Assembly: GCA_947303945.1 (NCBI GenBank)
Contig: CAMYZS010000009.1
Coordinates: 1-59,030, forward strand
Direction: 5' to 3'
Length of the DNA stretch: 59,030 bases
Source of the DNA: an uncultured Candidatus Saccharibacteria bacterium
GTDB taxonomy: Bacteria; Patescibacteriota; Saccharimonadia; Saccharimonadales; Saccharimonadaceae
Shown piece after piece: positions 50,193 through 58,951 of the stretch. Numbering within the stretch: the first letter of the stretch is position 1; each line of letters starts with the position of its first letter. The position numbers and the translations under genes are program-made. Under the pieces are notes generated by a model. That model saw only the letters and a program-made list of their open reading frames with translations. It was not told where the DNA came from and ran no database searches.

Positions 50193-50588
50193 CTACTTCC
50201 GATAATTCTCAATCGCCTCTTTTAATGCCTCATGTCCAAGCACCGAACAATGGAATTTATGCTTCGGCAGATTACCAAGATAATCATCAATATCTTTAGC
50301 TGAAATTTTCAAAGCCTCATCCAGGGTTTTCCCTTTCGCCAATTCCGACAAAGCCGAAGTTGAAGCAATTGCCGATGCGCAACCATAAGTTTTCCAACGC
50401 ACGTCTTTAATTGTATCGGTCTTTTTGTCAACCTGAATATACATCTTCATCTGATCGCCACAAATCGGATTTCCTACCTGTCCAACTGCATCAAAATCAA
50501 ATTGCGATTCATCGCCAAACAAAAAATTCCGCGGATTAATAAAATGCTCCTTTACCTTCTCTGGATAAATCCAATCTTCGCCCTCCAT
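50193..50588 (-). CDS. iscU: Fe-S scaffold protein (IscU/NifU type)
   Basis: A 131-aa scaffold on which clusters are built from sulfur delivered by the cysteine desulfurase. The three ligands are Cys in GNPICGDQ, Cys in TYGCASAIASTSAL and Cys in HKFHCSVLGHEAL. The last, with the preceding His, resembles IscU (LPPVKxHCSxLA) more than SufU, and no SufU insertion is seen. It starts 1 nt after iscS. Confidence 0.96.
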   Translation of the reverse strand: MEGEDWIYPEKVKEHFINPRNFLFGDESQFDFDAVGQVGNPICGDQMKMYIQVDKKTDTIKDVRWKTYGCASAIASTSALSELAKGKTLDEALKISAKDIDDYLGNLPKHKFHCSVLGHEALKEAIENYRK

Positions 50589-50589
50589 T

Positions 50590-51669
50590 CTACTCCTTCA
50601 TCTTTACTGTACTCATTTTTTGTAAACGATTAATGATTCCCGGTAAAACCCCCATTACCTTTTCAATATCCGCCTCGGTGCTATCCAAACCAAACGAAAA
50701 TCGAATCGACGAATGTGCCACCTCGGCATCACCACCCGATTTCGCCATTAATACATGACTCGGCTTAATATCCCCCGCTGCACAAGCCGAACCTGTCGAA
50801 ACAATCACCCCCTCCGCATCTAAGTATAACTGAATCGATTCGCCTTCCGCCGCCTGAAATGACACATTGAGGATATTTGGCAAAGATTTATTCGGTTTCA
50901 ACTCTGTATTTAAACTACTACCAGGTATCTTTTTCAAAATCCACTCCGCTAGACCATCACGCAGCTTTCGCACCTTTGTATCGTAGATTTTCCAAGACTC
51001 CAGCTCCTTCATCTTTTTCAGCGCCGCACCAAAACCAACAATTCCAACCGTGTTATAAGTGCCACCACGACGCTTCTTTTCCTGATTTCCACCAATAATC
51101 AATGGTTTAAACGGCGCACCCTTGCGCACATATAGCGCACCTACACCTACCGGACCACCAATTTTATGCGCACTAAACGTTGCATAATCCAAGTCTAACT
51201 CCCTCACATTAAGCCGTATTTTTCCTAAAGACTGCGTCAAGTCTGAATGAATAAAGCCGCTCTCGCTATGCGCCTTCTTTGCTATTTTCTTAATTGGCAA
51301 AATATCCCCCACCTCATTATTGGCGAGCATATAGGAATAAAGCTTCGGTTTATCATGCCCCCCGTAAACCTTTGCCGCTTCAATAATCGAATGATGCTCT
51401 AGTGGCGATGTCTCAATCTCGTGCCCCTCAAAACTCCGTATCACCGTATTATTCGATTCCGACGCTCCAGATGTAAAAATAATCTCATCCTTATTTGACC
51501 CGATTATCTCAGCTAATAACTCGCGCGCATGCTCAATCTCATTCATTGCCAAATGGCCCGGCGTATGTAATGCCGACGCATTCGCAAAAAACTTTTGCTC
51601 AGCCAAATGCATCGCTTTTGACACCTCTGGCAATAACGGGCTTGTCGCTGCGTAATCCAAATACGTCAT
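50590..51669 (-). CDS. iscS: Cysteine desulfurase (NifS/IscS family)
   Basis: A PLP enzyme of 359 aa that supplies sulfur for Fe-S clusters and tRNA thiolation. Begins YLDYAATSPLLPEV; TSGASESNN contacts PLP; the PLP lysine is in FSAHKIGGPVGVGALY; the catalytic Cys loop is VSTGSACAAG. No regulator (IscR) or HscA/B genes are nearby: a minimal two-gene system. The upstream gap of 71 bp to the NUDIX gene is divergent. Confidence 0.97.
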   Translation of the reverse strand: MTYLDYAATSPLLPEVSKAMHLAEQKFFANASALHTPGHLAMNEIEHARELLAEIIGSNKDEIIFTSGASESNNTVIRSFEGHEIETSPLEHHSIIEAAKVYGGHDKPKLYSYMLANNEVGDILPIKKIAKKAHSESGFIHSDLTQSLGKIRLNVRELDLDYATFSAHKIGGPVGVGALYVRKGAPFKPLIIGGNQEKKRRGGTYNTVGIVGFGAALKKMKELESWKIYDTKVRKLRDGLAEWILKKIPGSSLNTELKPNKSLPNILNVSFQAAEGESIQLYLDAEGVIVSTGSACAAGDIKPSHVLMAKSGGDAEVAHSSIRFSFGLDSTEADIEKVMGVLPGIINRLQKMSTVKMKE

Positions 51670-51725
51670 ATCTCCTCTATTCTATCACTATTCAAGACGT
51701 CAAAGCCTCCGTTTCCTTCATATAA

Positions 51726-51734
51726 TGATATGAT
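51726..51734 (+). promoter_or_regulatory. Extended -10 promoter of the NUDIX gene, leaderless
   Basis: TGA TATGAT, 6 nt (TAAATT) before the ATG. Confidence 0.75.
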
Positions 51735-51740
51735 TAAATT

Positions 51741-52208
51741 ATGCGCAACCCAAATAAACGCTTCAAAACAATCGCCGCAGTATTAATTCTCTTGACAAGA
51801 AAAAACACCAATGGCGACACAGAGTATCTCCTACAAAAACGGCGCAATACCGGTTTTGCTGACGGAATGTGGGATTTCTCTGCTTCTGGGCACGTAGAAA
51901 AAGACGAACCAATGACCGAGACAGTTTGCCGTGAAGCCAATGAAGAAATCGGGATCCATGTAGAACCTGAGAATATTGAATTTATGGGTCTTTTTCATTC
52001 AGTCCGAACCGACAATGAGCCAATGCTACTCGCATGTTTCATAGTAACCGAGTATTCCGGCAAAATAAAAATCAACGAACCAGATAAAATATCCGAGTTA
52101 AAATGGTTCAAAGAGAGCGACCTGCCAGACAATATTATCGGCACACGAAAGACAGCCCTCACGCGTTTTAAAAACGAAGGCATTTTTTATCAAGAATTTG
52201 GCTGGTAG
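51741..52208 (+). CDS. NUDIX hydrolase
   Basis: A 155-aa pyrophosphohydrolase with a full Nudix box GHVEKDEPMTETVCREANEEIGI (in pattern: G-x5-E-x7-RE-xx-EE-x-G). It is preceded by YLLQKRRNTGFADGMWDFSASGH, resembling the MutT/8-oxo-dGTP or IPP-isomerase-like group (quoted in part: FADGMWDFSASGH). Substrate not certain. It starts a plus-strand accessory unit, and the 724-aa gene follows by 6 nt. Confidence 0.93.
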   Translation: MRNPNKRFKTIAAVLILLTRKNTNGDTEYLLQKRRNTGFADGMWDFSASGHVEKDEPMTETVCREANEEIGIHVEPENIEFMGLFHSVRTDNEPMLLACFIVTEYSGKIKINEPDKISELKWFKESDLPDNIIGTRKTALTRFKNEGIFYQEFGW

Positions 52209-52214
52209 TCAAGA

Positions 52215-54389
52215 ATGAAGAATAAAGAAATAGCCGTTTTAACCAACGAGGCTCTACGAGTAGATCAAGAAAAGCACACTCCAAGCGATAACCCACCCTT
52301 TAACCCAGAAGCAGCCGCCAGAAGAATCGACGAAGCCAAACAAAATCTCGCAAATAAAACCGAAAGTAGCAAAACAATTAACGACGGCATCTGGGAAAAC
52401 CTGAACGATGGATATGACGAATATGACGCCCCCGATTCCGCCAGCGCCCTAGAGAAGTCGGCAACGTGGATACCAAAATACGAAAGACTTCTCTCTAGCC
52501 CAGGCATGTTACAAACTATAAGTAAAGAATATCTTGAACAATATCGGCCTAATCCCGAATCAAGAGCCGACATTCTTTTTTGCAAAGACATGTTAGATCA
52601 CTATGTTCTTGGCCAACTCTCCGGCGATAATGCTAAAAGTTTTATCGAATCAGATCGATTTAAAAACTATTCCTCGCATATCATAAGCGTGGCTAGACAA
52701 AAAATCCAAACTATCTACGGAAAAAACTATTATCCAGAACTTGCCACCAATCCAGTTCTAAGAAATCCAAAATATCGCAAGCTCATAATATCCATGCTGC
52801 GACCTGCGAACCAAGTTGATGCGATAGCCAACAATCTCAATGAAAACGAAGCTGGATATAGAAGATATCTAAAAGCTATCGAGAGCCGCCTAGACAATGG
52901 CGCAGCTGTTTCTCAAGGCGAGTTAAACATGGTAGGCGATTACTTATACTCGAGTAGAGATTTTAGTAACGGCTTAGCGAAAAAATTCGCATGCTATATG
53001 TTTAACGACGCAAGCCAAAGACGAGACCTCAACCCATCCACGCAAATATGCGGAGCATTAGCAAATTATTTTGCATACAAAAACACACTCGACGATAGAA
53101 TTAAAGAAAGACGAATCGTCATAGCTAATAATACAGGTTGGGATAGCAATAATAACGCATTAGACCCCGTAAATGTCGGCGTTTCAACACGAGACTATTG
53201 CGTTCTCGAACAAGGCGTAATCAATAATATATCTTTATCCTCCGAGGAAGGACTCAGTAAGTCGAGACCCAAAACTATCACAGACCTCTACTCTCTCGAG
53301 TTTGTCTCATACCACGAGCTTACACATGATTATGAAAAATATATGGTTTTCGACGGCAAAAGTAACAGTAGCGCCATGTCCTACATATTGAATCAAGTTC
53401 TAAGGAGAAACCAAAGCGAGTGTTTCCCAATAGTAGACAAAAGCTTGAATAAAGTACTCGACAAGAATGGGAAAGAAGTAAAAGCTGGTTATTACCGAGC
53501 AAATCACGATAGTGATGAGATAGAAATTCAAGCCGATGAGGAAGCATGGCGACAATGTCGTAAGTTTATAGGCGAGCATGAAAGAGAATATAGCTGGAGC
53601 AAGAAAGATAGTGCCGGCGATAAGCGCGCTTTTAGTCATCTTATCAAATGCAAGGACAACGAACAGGAAGTAAGAGTCAGGCGCACATTCGCCCTAAAAG
53701 TTGACGAAAACGGACAAGAAATGCCCTACATTCAATACGATATTCAACAGCTCGAAAAAAGCATCAAAGAGGATTCGGAAATAATCAAGCAATTTCCACA
53801 GCTGGCAGAATTTTTTGACAATACCGGTCATATCAAACCAGAAATCTTTTTTGATAAAGATATCGCAAGCGTAGATATGAGTACTAGAGACGAAATTACC
53901 GACAATTTTGGCGTAGAAATCGCCACCTATGCACTCATGGATAATTCTGACATTCAAAACATCCTATCCTATATTCAAAGCCCACATAATAACCTAAATT
54001 ATTCTCAAATAACGCGCTGCTTAACTAACCTATGGAACGTTCTTCATCAGAACACGCTCAGAACTCGGCCTCTAAAAGATATCAATTTCAATAATTACTC
54101 CGACACCGCAACCAGAGGAAAAAATATAGATCTTAATATTTTAAGAGAGTCCTACCTAAAACAGTATTTACATCAATTATTTAATGCTACCCATATAGCT
54201 GAAGTTTTACGAAGTAAATACCCAGAAGCCGACCGCGCAATTAGTCAAGAGGAGCAAATATACTACATATCATATTACGACGAACTTGCTAAAGGTATTA
54301 ACTTAGAACCCGCCTATGCAAAGATGGTTAAAGATCTCTATATGAGAACAAATAACCCAGCATTGCAACAGATAGCAACACAACTATAA
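52215..54389 (+). CDS. Large unknown protein with HELTH zincin motif
   Basis: A 724-aa protein with no signal peptide or membrane helix. The first 300 residues are helical. H367-E-L-T-H371 lies in FVSYHELTHDYEKY, and 66 residues on EIEIQADEEAW (E437 to D441) offers a third metal ligand, the layout of gluzincin-type metallopeptidases. The family is not recognised. The N-terminus (residues 20-75) is rich in Pro, Asn and Ala. It starts 6 nt after the NUDIX stop without a clear Shine-Dalgarno. Toxin, protease effector or anti-phage roles are all possible; none is shown. Confidence 0.75.
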   Translation: MKNKEIAVLTNEALRVDQEKHTPSDNPPFNPEAAARRIDEAKQNLANKTESSKTINDGIWENLNDGYDEYDAPDSASALEKSATWIPKYERLLSSPGMLQTISKEYLEQYRPNPESRADILFCKDMLDHYVLGQLSGDNAKSFIESDRFKNYSSHIISVARQKIQTIYGKNYYPELATNPVLRNPKYRKLIISMLRPANQVDAIANNLNENEAGYRRYLKAIESRLDNGAAVSQGELNMVGDYLYSSRDFSNGLAKKFACYMFNDASQRRDLNPSTQICGALANYFAYKNTLDDRIKERRIVIANNTGWDSNNNALDPVNVGVSTRDYCVLEQGVINNISLSSEEGLSKSRPKTITDLYSLEFVSYHELTHDYEKYMVFDGKSNSSAMSYILNQVLRRNQSECFPIVDKSLNKVLDKNGKEVKAGYYRANHDSDEIEIQADEEAWRQCRKFIGEHEREYSWSKKDSAGDKRAFSHLIKCKDNEQEVRVRRTFALKVDENGQEMPYIQYDIQQLEKSIKEDSEIIKQFPQLAEFFDNTGHIKPEIFFDKDIASVDMSTRDEITDNFGVEIATYALMDNSDIQNILSYIQSPHNNLNYSQITRCLTNLWNVLHQNTLRTRPLKDINFNNYSDTATRGKNIDLNILRESYLKQYLHQLFNATHIAEVLRSKYPEADRAISQEEQIYYISYYDELAKGINLEPAYAKMVKDLYMRTNNPALQQIATQL

Positions 54390-54424
54390 ACCCTTACCTA
54401 TAGCATCAATAAGACTAAACCACT

Positions 54425-54444
54425 AAAAAACCGGCTAAAAGCCG
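54425..54444 (-). terminator. Terminator of tRNA-Ile
   Basis: Minus-strand CGGC, TTTTA loop, GCCG, then GTTTTTT. Short but well placed, 15 bp beyond the tRNA. Confidence 0.7.
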
Positions 54445-54459
54445 TCTTATAAATCGCTC

Positions 54460-54536
54460 TGGTGGGGATATGTGGACTTGAACCACAGACCTCGTCATTA
54501 TCAGTGACGCGCTCTAACCAGCTGAGCTATATCCCC
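54460..54536 (-). tRNA. tRNA-Ile (anticodon GAT)
   Basis: A 77-nt minus-strand cloverleaf: acceptor GGGGATA / TATCCCC, D-arm with GCTCAGCTGGTTAGAGC, anticodon loop CTGATAA giving GAT, T-arm GTGGTTCAAGTCCAC and encoded CCA. It is the only tRNA in the window. The ileS T-box should sense tRNA-Ile. Confidence 0.95.
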
Positions 54537-54592
54537 AACTGTCACTAATTCTACTGGATAAGAGTAAAAAACGCAAGTAGAAACCACTTCCA

Positions 54593-54601
54593 TGCTATAA
54601 T
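54593..54601 (+). promoter_or_regulatory. Extended -10 promoter of the small membrane gene, leaderless
   Basis: TGC TATAAT, 7 nt before ATG 54609. Confidence 0.75.
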
Positions 54602-54608
54602 TATGCTT

Positions 54609-54848
54609 ATGGAAGGATACAATATCGGTTATCTCTTTGGTGGAATTGCTCTGCTTGCGGCTGGCATCTTAATTGTGGTTTATCATCAAAAAATTGCCGA
54701 CAACTTCGCTAGTGGCGTCAGCAGCTACAGTAAAGTCAAACTATTCGGTCTCGGCGCTTGTCTCTTAGGCATCATCTTTATTGCTAATCTCCACATTCTT
54801 ATTCTTAATTTTCTGCTTCACCTCATCATACCAAGCGCTTTTAAATAA
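54609..54848 (+). CDS. Small membrane protein, complete copy, 79 aa
   Basis: Starts at the second ATG (54609), since the first (54603) lies within the promoter. Two hydrophobic helices (about 8-25 and 46-75) with a short polar loop (HQKIADNFASGVSSYSK). A second, truncated copy lies at 58763. The two differ mostly at silent third positions on this strand (for example CTTGTCTCTTAGGC versus CCTGCCTCCTTGGC in the frame G-A-C-L-L-G), which supports this strand as coding and points to selection. The function is not known. Confidence 0.8.
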   Translation: MEGYNIGYLFGGIALLAAGILIVVYHQKIADNFASGVSSYSKVKLFGLGACLLGIIFIANLHILILNFLLHLIIPSAFK

Positions 54849-54894
54849 TCCCAAGTTACTTACTCACCATAGGAGTAACCAATAAGAGCACTTA

Positions 54895-54903
54895 TGCTAA
54901 AAT
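54895..54903 (+). promoter_or_regulatory. Extended -10 promoter of the solenoid gene
   Basis: TGC TAAAAT in CTTATGCTAAAAT, about 50 nt before the ATG. The leader is A-rich and has no clear Shine-Dalgarno. Confidence 0.6.
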
Positions 54904-54952
54904 TTAAAGAAAAAACAAATAGCAACTAAACCCTAAATCGAGATATTTTAGC

Positions 54953-57900
54953 ATGAACCAACATGAAAGATTTAAAGCACCTTCCTCCGCAGATATCAGT
55001 ATCGACGAAAGTCAAGCTGAAGCTATTGCTCGTGAAGACGAACAAATTCTCAAACAGCAAATTGGAGCCAGGATGCTTCGCGCGGTTGGCTATATGGATA
55101 AAATACCTGCTCCACTATACAATGCCGAGGCTACTTATGCTAAGGAGCGCAAGAAGCGTTCTGGAGAAAAAGTTCCTCTAGCTTTTAATAATAACGAAAG
55201 TAGCGAACGTAAGCTCATGCTTCACGTTAATACGCTCGAAAAAGCTATCAGCACAGGCGGAAGTGCTGTAGAAAAGAGTATTCTCGACGAAGTTATTCAT
55301 GGCAATTCAGACATGCCGGGCATCCATATTACGACTATGGAAGATATTCCAGATAGCTATTGGCGCGCCCAAGAAGAAGCTAGCCGAGATAATGGCCACA
55401 TCGCCCACTATGACGATGGAAAGAAGGTTGAGGAGCTAAAAATAATTCAACAGCAGCAGATCGATTCCCTTGTACCCTGGGAGAACTATCTCCAGCACAA
55501 ATCTTGCCCCTATCCAATGTGGTTCAAGCTCTACGCTCTTGATGGCATATCTAAAATGGGTAAATACAGCAAAGAGCAGAAAAAATTCACTAAACGCGAC
55601 AACACCACCGTCGCTCCATACCCAAGACTAGACGAGGCCTCCCTTGCGAAGGTTTTTCAATCTATTATGGACTTTTATAGCCTAAAAGATGAAGCTACCC
55701 TTCCATCGAAACAAGGCGGAGTAGCAGACGAAGAATTAATCGCCCTTATTAAAGCTGGCAACTTTAATAATCTTTACACCAACTTCCTTACCCAGGAACG
55801 CCACATTATTGAAGTACCCAAAAATCCAGAAGATATTCACGGTGAATGGAAAGAATACGACCCAGGCGACGAGGAAAAGCTTGCCAAAGCCGCCGATTGT
55901 ACGCCATGGTGCATCGCAAGTCCTGGCGTGGCGAAGAAATACCTAGATGGGAGTTATCGTAGAAGTTTCGGGAAAAAAAGCGATAGTACAAATAAAGCAG
56001 CGTTTTTTCTCTTCCACCTTGAGGACCCGTCTTCTGGAGAATTGTCCAGCAGTGGCTGCGCCTCGATACGTTTGGGCACAAACGGTCGAGTCGCAGAAAT
56101 ATCTGGCCTTCAAAACGGACAGGCCCTAAATGACTCATTAATAGATATCGTTGAAGAAAAAGTCATGTCGCTTCCTGGCGGCGAAGAATTCCTAGAAAAA
56201 TTTAAAGATAAAAAACGCCTCATTGAAATAGACCATAAATGGCGTCGCGGCGAAGAGTTAAGCGCAGAAGACATCGCTTTTATTAATGGCCCAATCCATA
56301 CGCTAGACACCTACAACGGCGTAGACCCACGCGTAACATATGCAAAGAAAATAGCTATACCGTTACAAAACGGAGAAGATATTGATAAGATCATTGACAG
56401 TCTCCAAAGTAGCGACATAGCCGAAAATCTTGACCCCCTTCTTGATCGTGGTGCAAATATATCTGAACTAACAAAAAAGCTCGAGCCTAGGCGTATAGCT
56501 GAAAACCTCGATACATTCATTAAGCATAATGCAAAAATAGATATATCTAAATTAGTCCAAAGACTAGAGCCTGATGATATAGTCGCCAACCTCGGTCCAC
56601 TCATTAAGCATGGTGCAAGCACATCCGAGCTAGTCCAGAATTTTTATCCTTGGGAAATAAGCGACAATCTCAACGCTTTTATTAGCCACGGTGCAGATAT
56701 GTCCAAGCTAGTCCAAAGACTAGAGTCTGAGGATATAGTCGCCAACCTCGATCCGCTCATTGAGCATGGTGCAAAAATATCTGAGCTAATTCAAAGACTT
56801 AAACCTGAATATGTTGCCATAAATCTCAATCTACTTATCGAACATAACGCAAATATATCCGAGCTAGTCCAAAGACTAAAGCCTGGAGATGTTGCCACAA
56901 ATCTCAATCTACTTATCGAACATAACGCAAATATATCCGAGCTAGTCCAGAAGCTTGGATCTCAGGGAATAAGCGATAATATCAATACCCTCATTGAACA
57001 TAATGCCGACATATCCGAGCTAGTCCAAAGACTAAAGCCTTGGCATATAGCTAAAAACCTCGACACACTCAAGAAGCACGGTGCAAAAATAGACATATCT
57101 AAATTAGTCCAGGATCTAAGTCCTTTGCATATAGTTCGTTATATCGACACCCTTATTAAGCATGGTGCCGATATAAATATATCTGAGCTAGTCCAAGGAC
57201 TAGAGCCTGATGATATAGTCGCCAACCTCGATCCGCTCATTAAGCATGGTGCGAAAATAGATATATCTGGATTAATCCAAAAACAAGAACTTACCTCTTC
57301 GGATATAATTCATAATCTCGGCGCTCTCATTAAGCATGGTGCAAGCACATCCGAGCTACTCCAGAAATTTAATCCTCGGGAAATAAGCGACAAACTCAAC
57401 ACTTTTATTAGCCACGGCGCAGATATATCCGAGCTAGTCCAAAGACTAGAGCCTGATGGTATAGCTAAAAACCTCGATCCGCTCATTAAGCATGATGCGA
57501 AAATATCTGAGCTAGTTCAAAAGCTTAAGCCTGAAGATGTTGCCACGAATCTCAATCTACTTATCGAACATAACGCAAATATATCCGAGCTAGTTCAAAA
57601 GCTTAAGCCTGAAGATGTTGCCACAAACCTCAATCTACTTATCGAACATAACGCAAATATATCCGAGCTAGTCCAAAGACTAGAGCCTGGAGATATAGCT
57701 AAAAACCTCGATCCGCTCATTAAGCATGGTGCGAAAATAGATATATCTGAATTAATCCAAGGTCTTATCCCTTGGGATATAATTCATAATCTCGGCGCTC
57801 TCATTAAGCATGGTGCAAGCACATCCGAGCTAGTCCAGAAGCTTGGATCTCAGGAAACAAGCAATAATATCGACACCCTCATTGAACATAATGCCGACAT

Positions 57901-58555
57901 ATCCGAGCTAGTCCAAGGACTAGAGCCTAGGGATATAGCTAAAAACCTCGATACGCTCATCGAACATAATGCAGACATAAATGTGTCTAAACTAGTTCAG
58001 ACACTTAAGCCTTGGGACATAGCTGAAAATCTCGGCACACTCAAGAAGCACGGTGCAAATATAAATATATCCGAGCTAGCCCAAAGACTAGATTCTTGGG
58101 GTATAATCCGCCATCTCAATACCCTCATTAAGCATAATGCCGACATATCCGAGCTAGTCCAAAGACTAGAGCCTAAGGATATAGCCGCCAACCTCGACAC
58201 ACTCAATAGATATGATGCAAACATAGACATGTCTAAATTAGTCCAAGATCTAGATCCTCGGCATATAGCTCGTTATATCGACCCCCTCATTAAGTATGGT
58301 GCCAATATAAATATATCTGAGCTAGTCCAGAATCTAGATCCTAAGGATATAGTCGCCAACCTCGACGAACTCAATAGATATGGAGCAAACATAAATATAT
58401 CCGAGCTAACCCAAAGACTAGAGCCTGAAGATATAGCTGAAAACCTCAACAAACTCAATAGACATGGTGCAAAAATAAACATATCTAAATCAGTCCACAA
58501 TCTAGATCCTCGGCGTATGGCTCATTATATCGACACGCTTAAAGAAAGTGCATAA
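54953..58555 (+). CDS. 1200-aa alpha-solenoid repeat protein with CTPWC-containing N-terminal domain
   Basis: The N-terminal 480 residues form a distinct domain. It contains YPMWFKLYALDGISKMGKYS, the cysteine motif C316-T-P-W-C320-I-A-S, and a strand block FFLFHLEDP, GCASIRLGTNGRVAEISGLQN. From memory this resembles a domain in CPR repeat proteins. Residues about 487-1200 are some 27 tandem units of either 26 or 28 aa (consensus DIAxNLDxLIKHGA(x I D)ISELVQRLEP). Each unit is probably two short helices. There is no signal peptide or membrane helix. The gene lies between a complete and a broken copy of a membrane gene. Confidence 0.85.
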   Translation: MNQHERFKAPSSADISIDESQAEAIAREDEQILKQQIGARMLRAVGYMDKIPAPLYNAEATYAKERKKRSGEKVPLAFNNNESSERKLMLHVNTLEKAISTGGSAVEKSILDEVIHGNSDMPGIHITTMEDIPDSYWRAQEEASRDNGHIAHYDDGKKVEELKIIQQQQIDSLVPWENYLQHKSCPYPMWFKLYALDGISKMGKYSKEQKKFTKRDNTTVAPYPRLDEASLAKVFQSIMDFYSLKDEATLPSKQGGVADEELIALIKAGNFNNLYTNFLTQERHIIEVPKNPEDIHGEWKEYDPGDEEKLAKAADCTPWCIASPGVAKKYLDGSYRRSFGKKSDSTNKAAFFLFHLEDPSSGELSSSGCASIRLGTNGRVAEISGLQNGQALNDSLIDIVEEKVMSLPGGEEFLEKFKDKKRLIEIDHKWRRGEELSAEDIAFINGPIHTLDTYNGVDPRVTYAKKIAIPLQNGEDIDKIIDSLQSSDIAENLDPLLDRGANISELTKKLEPRRIAENLDTFIKHNAKIDISKLVQRLEPDDIVANLGPLIKHGASTSELVQNFYPWEISDNLNAFISHGADMSKLVQRLESEDIVANLDPLIEHGAKISELIQRLKPEYVAINLNLLIEHNANISELVQRLKPGDVATNLNLLIEHNANISELVQKLGSQGISDNINTLIEHNADISELVQRLKPWHIAKNLDTLKKHGAKIDISKLVQDLSPLHIVRYIDTLIKHGADINISELVQGLEPDDIVANLDPLIKHGAKIDISGLIQKQELTSSDIIHNLGALIKHGASTSELLQKFNPREISDKLNTFISHGADISELVQRLEPDGIAKNLDPLIKHDAKISELVQKLKPEDVATNLNLLIEHNANISELVQKLKPEDVATNLNLLIEHNANISELVQRLEPGDIAKNLDPLIKHGAKIDISELIQGLIPWDIIHNLGALIKHGASTSELVQKLGSQETSNNIDTLIEHNADISELVQGLEPRDIAKNLDTLIEHNADINVSKLVQTLKPWDIAENLGTLKKHGANINISELAQRLDSWGIIRHLNTLIKHNADISELVQRLEPKDIAANLDTLNRYDANIDMSKLVQDLDPRHIARYIDPLIKYGANINISELVQNLDPKDIVANLDELNRYGANINISELTQRLEPEDIAENLNKLNRHGAKINISKSVHNLDPRRMAHYIDTLKESA
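56412..58555 (+). repeat. Tandem DNA repeats, 78- and 84-bp units
   Basis: About 27 in-frame units. Units near 56817-56973 and 57531-57682 are almost identical (recurrent LLIEHNANISELVQ), showing recent duplication or gene conversion. Length variants differ by exactly two codons (inserted I-D, I-N). Confidence 0.9.
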
Positions 58556-58615
58556 TTTAATTATAAATAGGCCCAAGCTAGCCCAAAGGTTCATACATTA
58601 ATATGCCACACCCTT

Positions 58616-58762
58616 TTATAATTCCGCCCTATATTGCCCCGTATCGCGCAGCATAATTCCATGTGATTCGTAAAACTTAACTGCATTCTCTTTATTCTCA
58701 CGGCTCGTAGATGTGAATTCCAATCGTTGGCAACCTTTTTGCGCCCTCAATCCTTCACTGTA
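58616..58762 (-). pseudogene. C-terminal remnant of a GNAT acetyltransferase
   Basis: A 48-codon minus-strand frame to TAA (58618-58616) reads YSEGLRAQKGCQRLEFTS, then a linker ENKENAVKFYESHGI and ends RAEL. This is the typical end of a GNAT protein (GxxxLxLxxS...A..FYE..GF). It has no start: at 58762 it meets the truncated membrane-protein copy running the other way, so both genes lost their 5-prime ends at this junction. Confidence 0.75.
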
Positions 58763-58951
58763 GCAGGTATCTTAATTGTAGTCCATCACCAAAAGATTGC
58801 CGATAACTTTGCTAGCGGCGTCAGCAGTTACAATAAAGTCAAACTATTTGGTCTCGGCGCCTGCCTCCTTGGCATCATCTTTATTGCTAATCTCCACATT
58901 CTTATTCTTAATTTTCTGCTTCACCTCATCATACCAAGCGCTTTTAAATAA
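58763..58951 (+). pseudogene. Truncated second copy of the small membrane protein gene
   Basis: From about codon 20 onward it matches the complete copy at 54609 (GILIVVHHQKIADNFASGVS, then SYNKVKLFGLG and the same end PSAFK), with only two amino-acid changes (Y to H, S to N) and many silent ones. The N-terminal part and promoter are missing; an apparent frame from TTG 58727 is not homologous. It stops homology a few bases beyond the stop codon, like the complete copy. Confidence 0.85.

Noticed and set aside
56412-58555. Repeat array as a CRISPR
   Set aside because: Units are in frame, 78-84 bp, without spacers; they encode a protein solenoid.
54964-58555. Ankyrin or TALE repeats in the solenoid protein
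   Set aside because: LIKHGADIN recalls ankyrin, but units are 26/28 aa instead of 33, and TALE repeats (33-35 aa) do not fit either; left as an unnamed solenoid.
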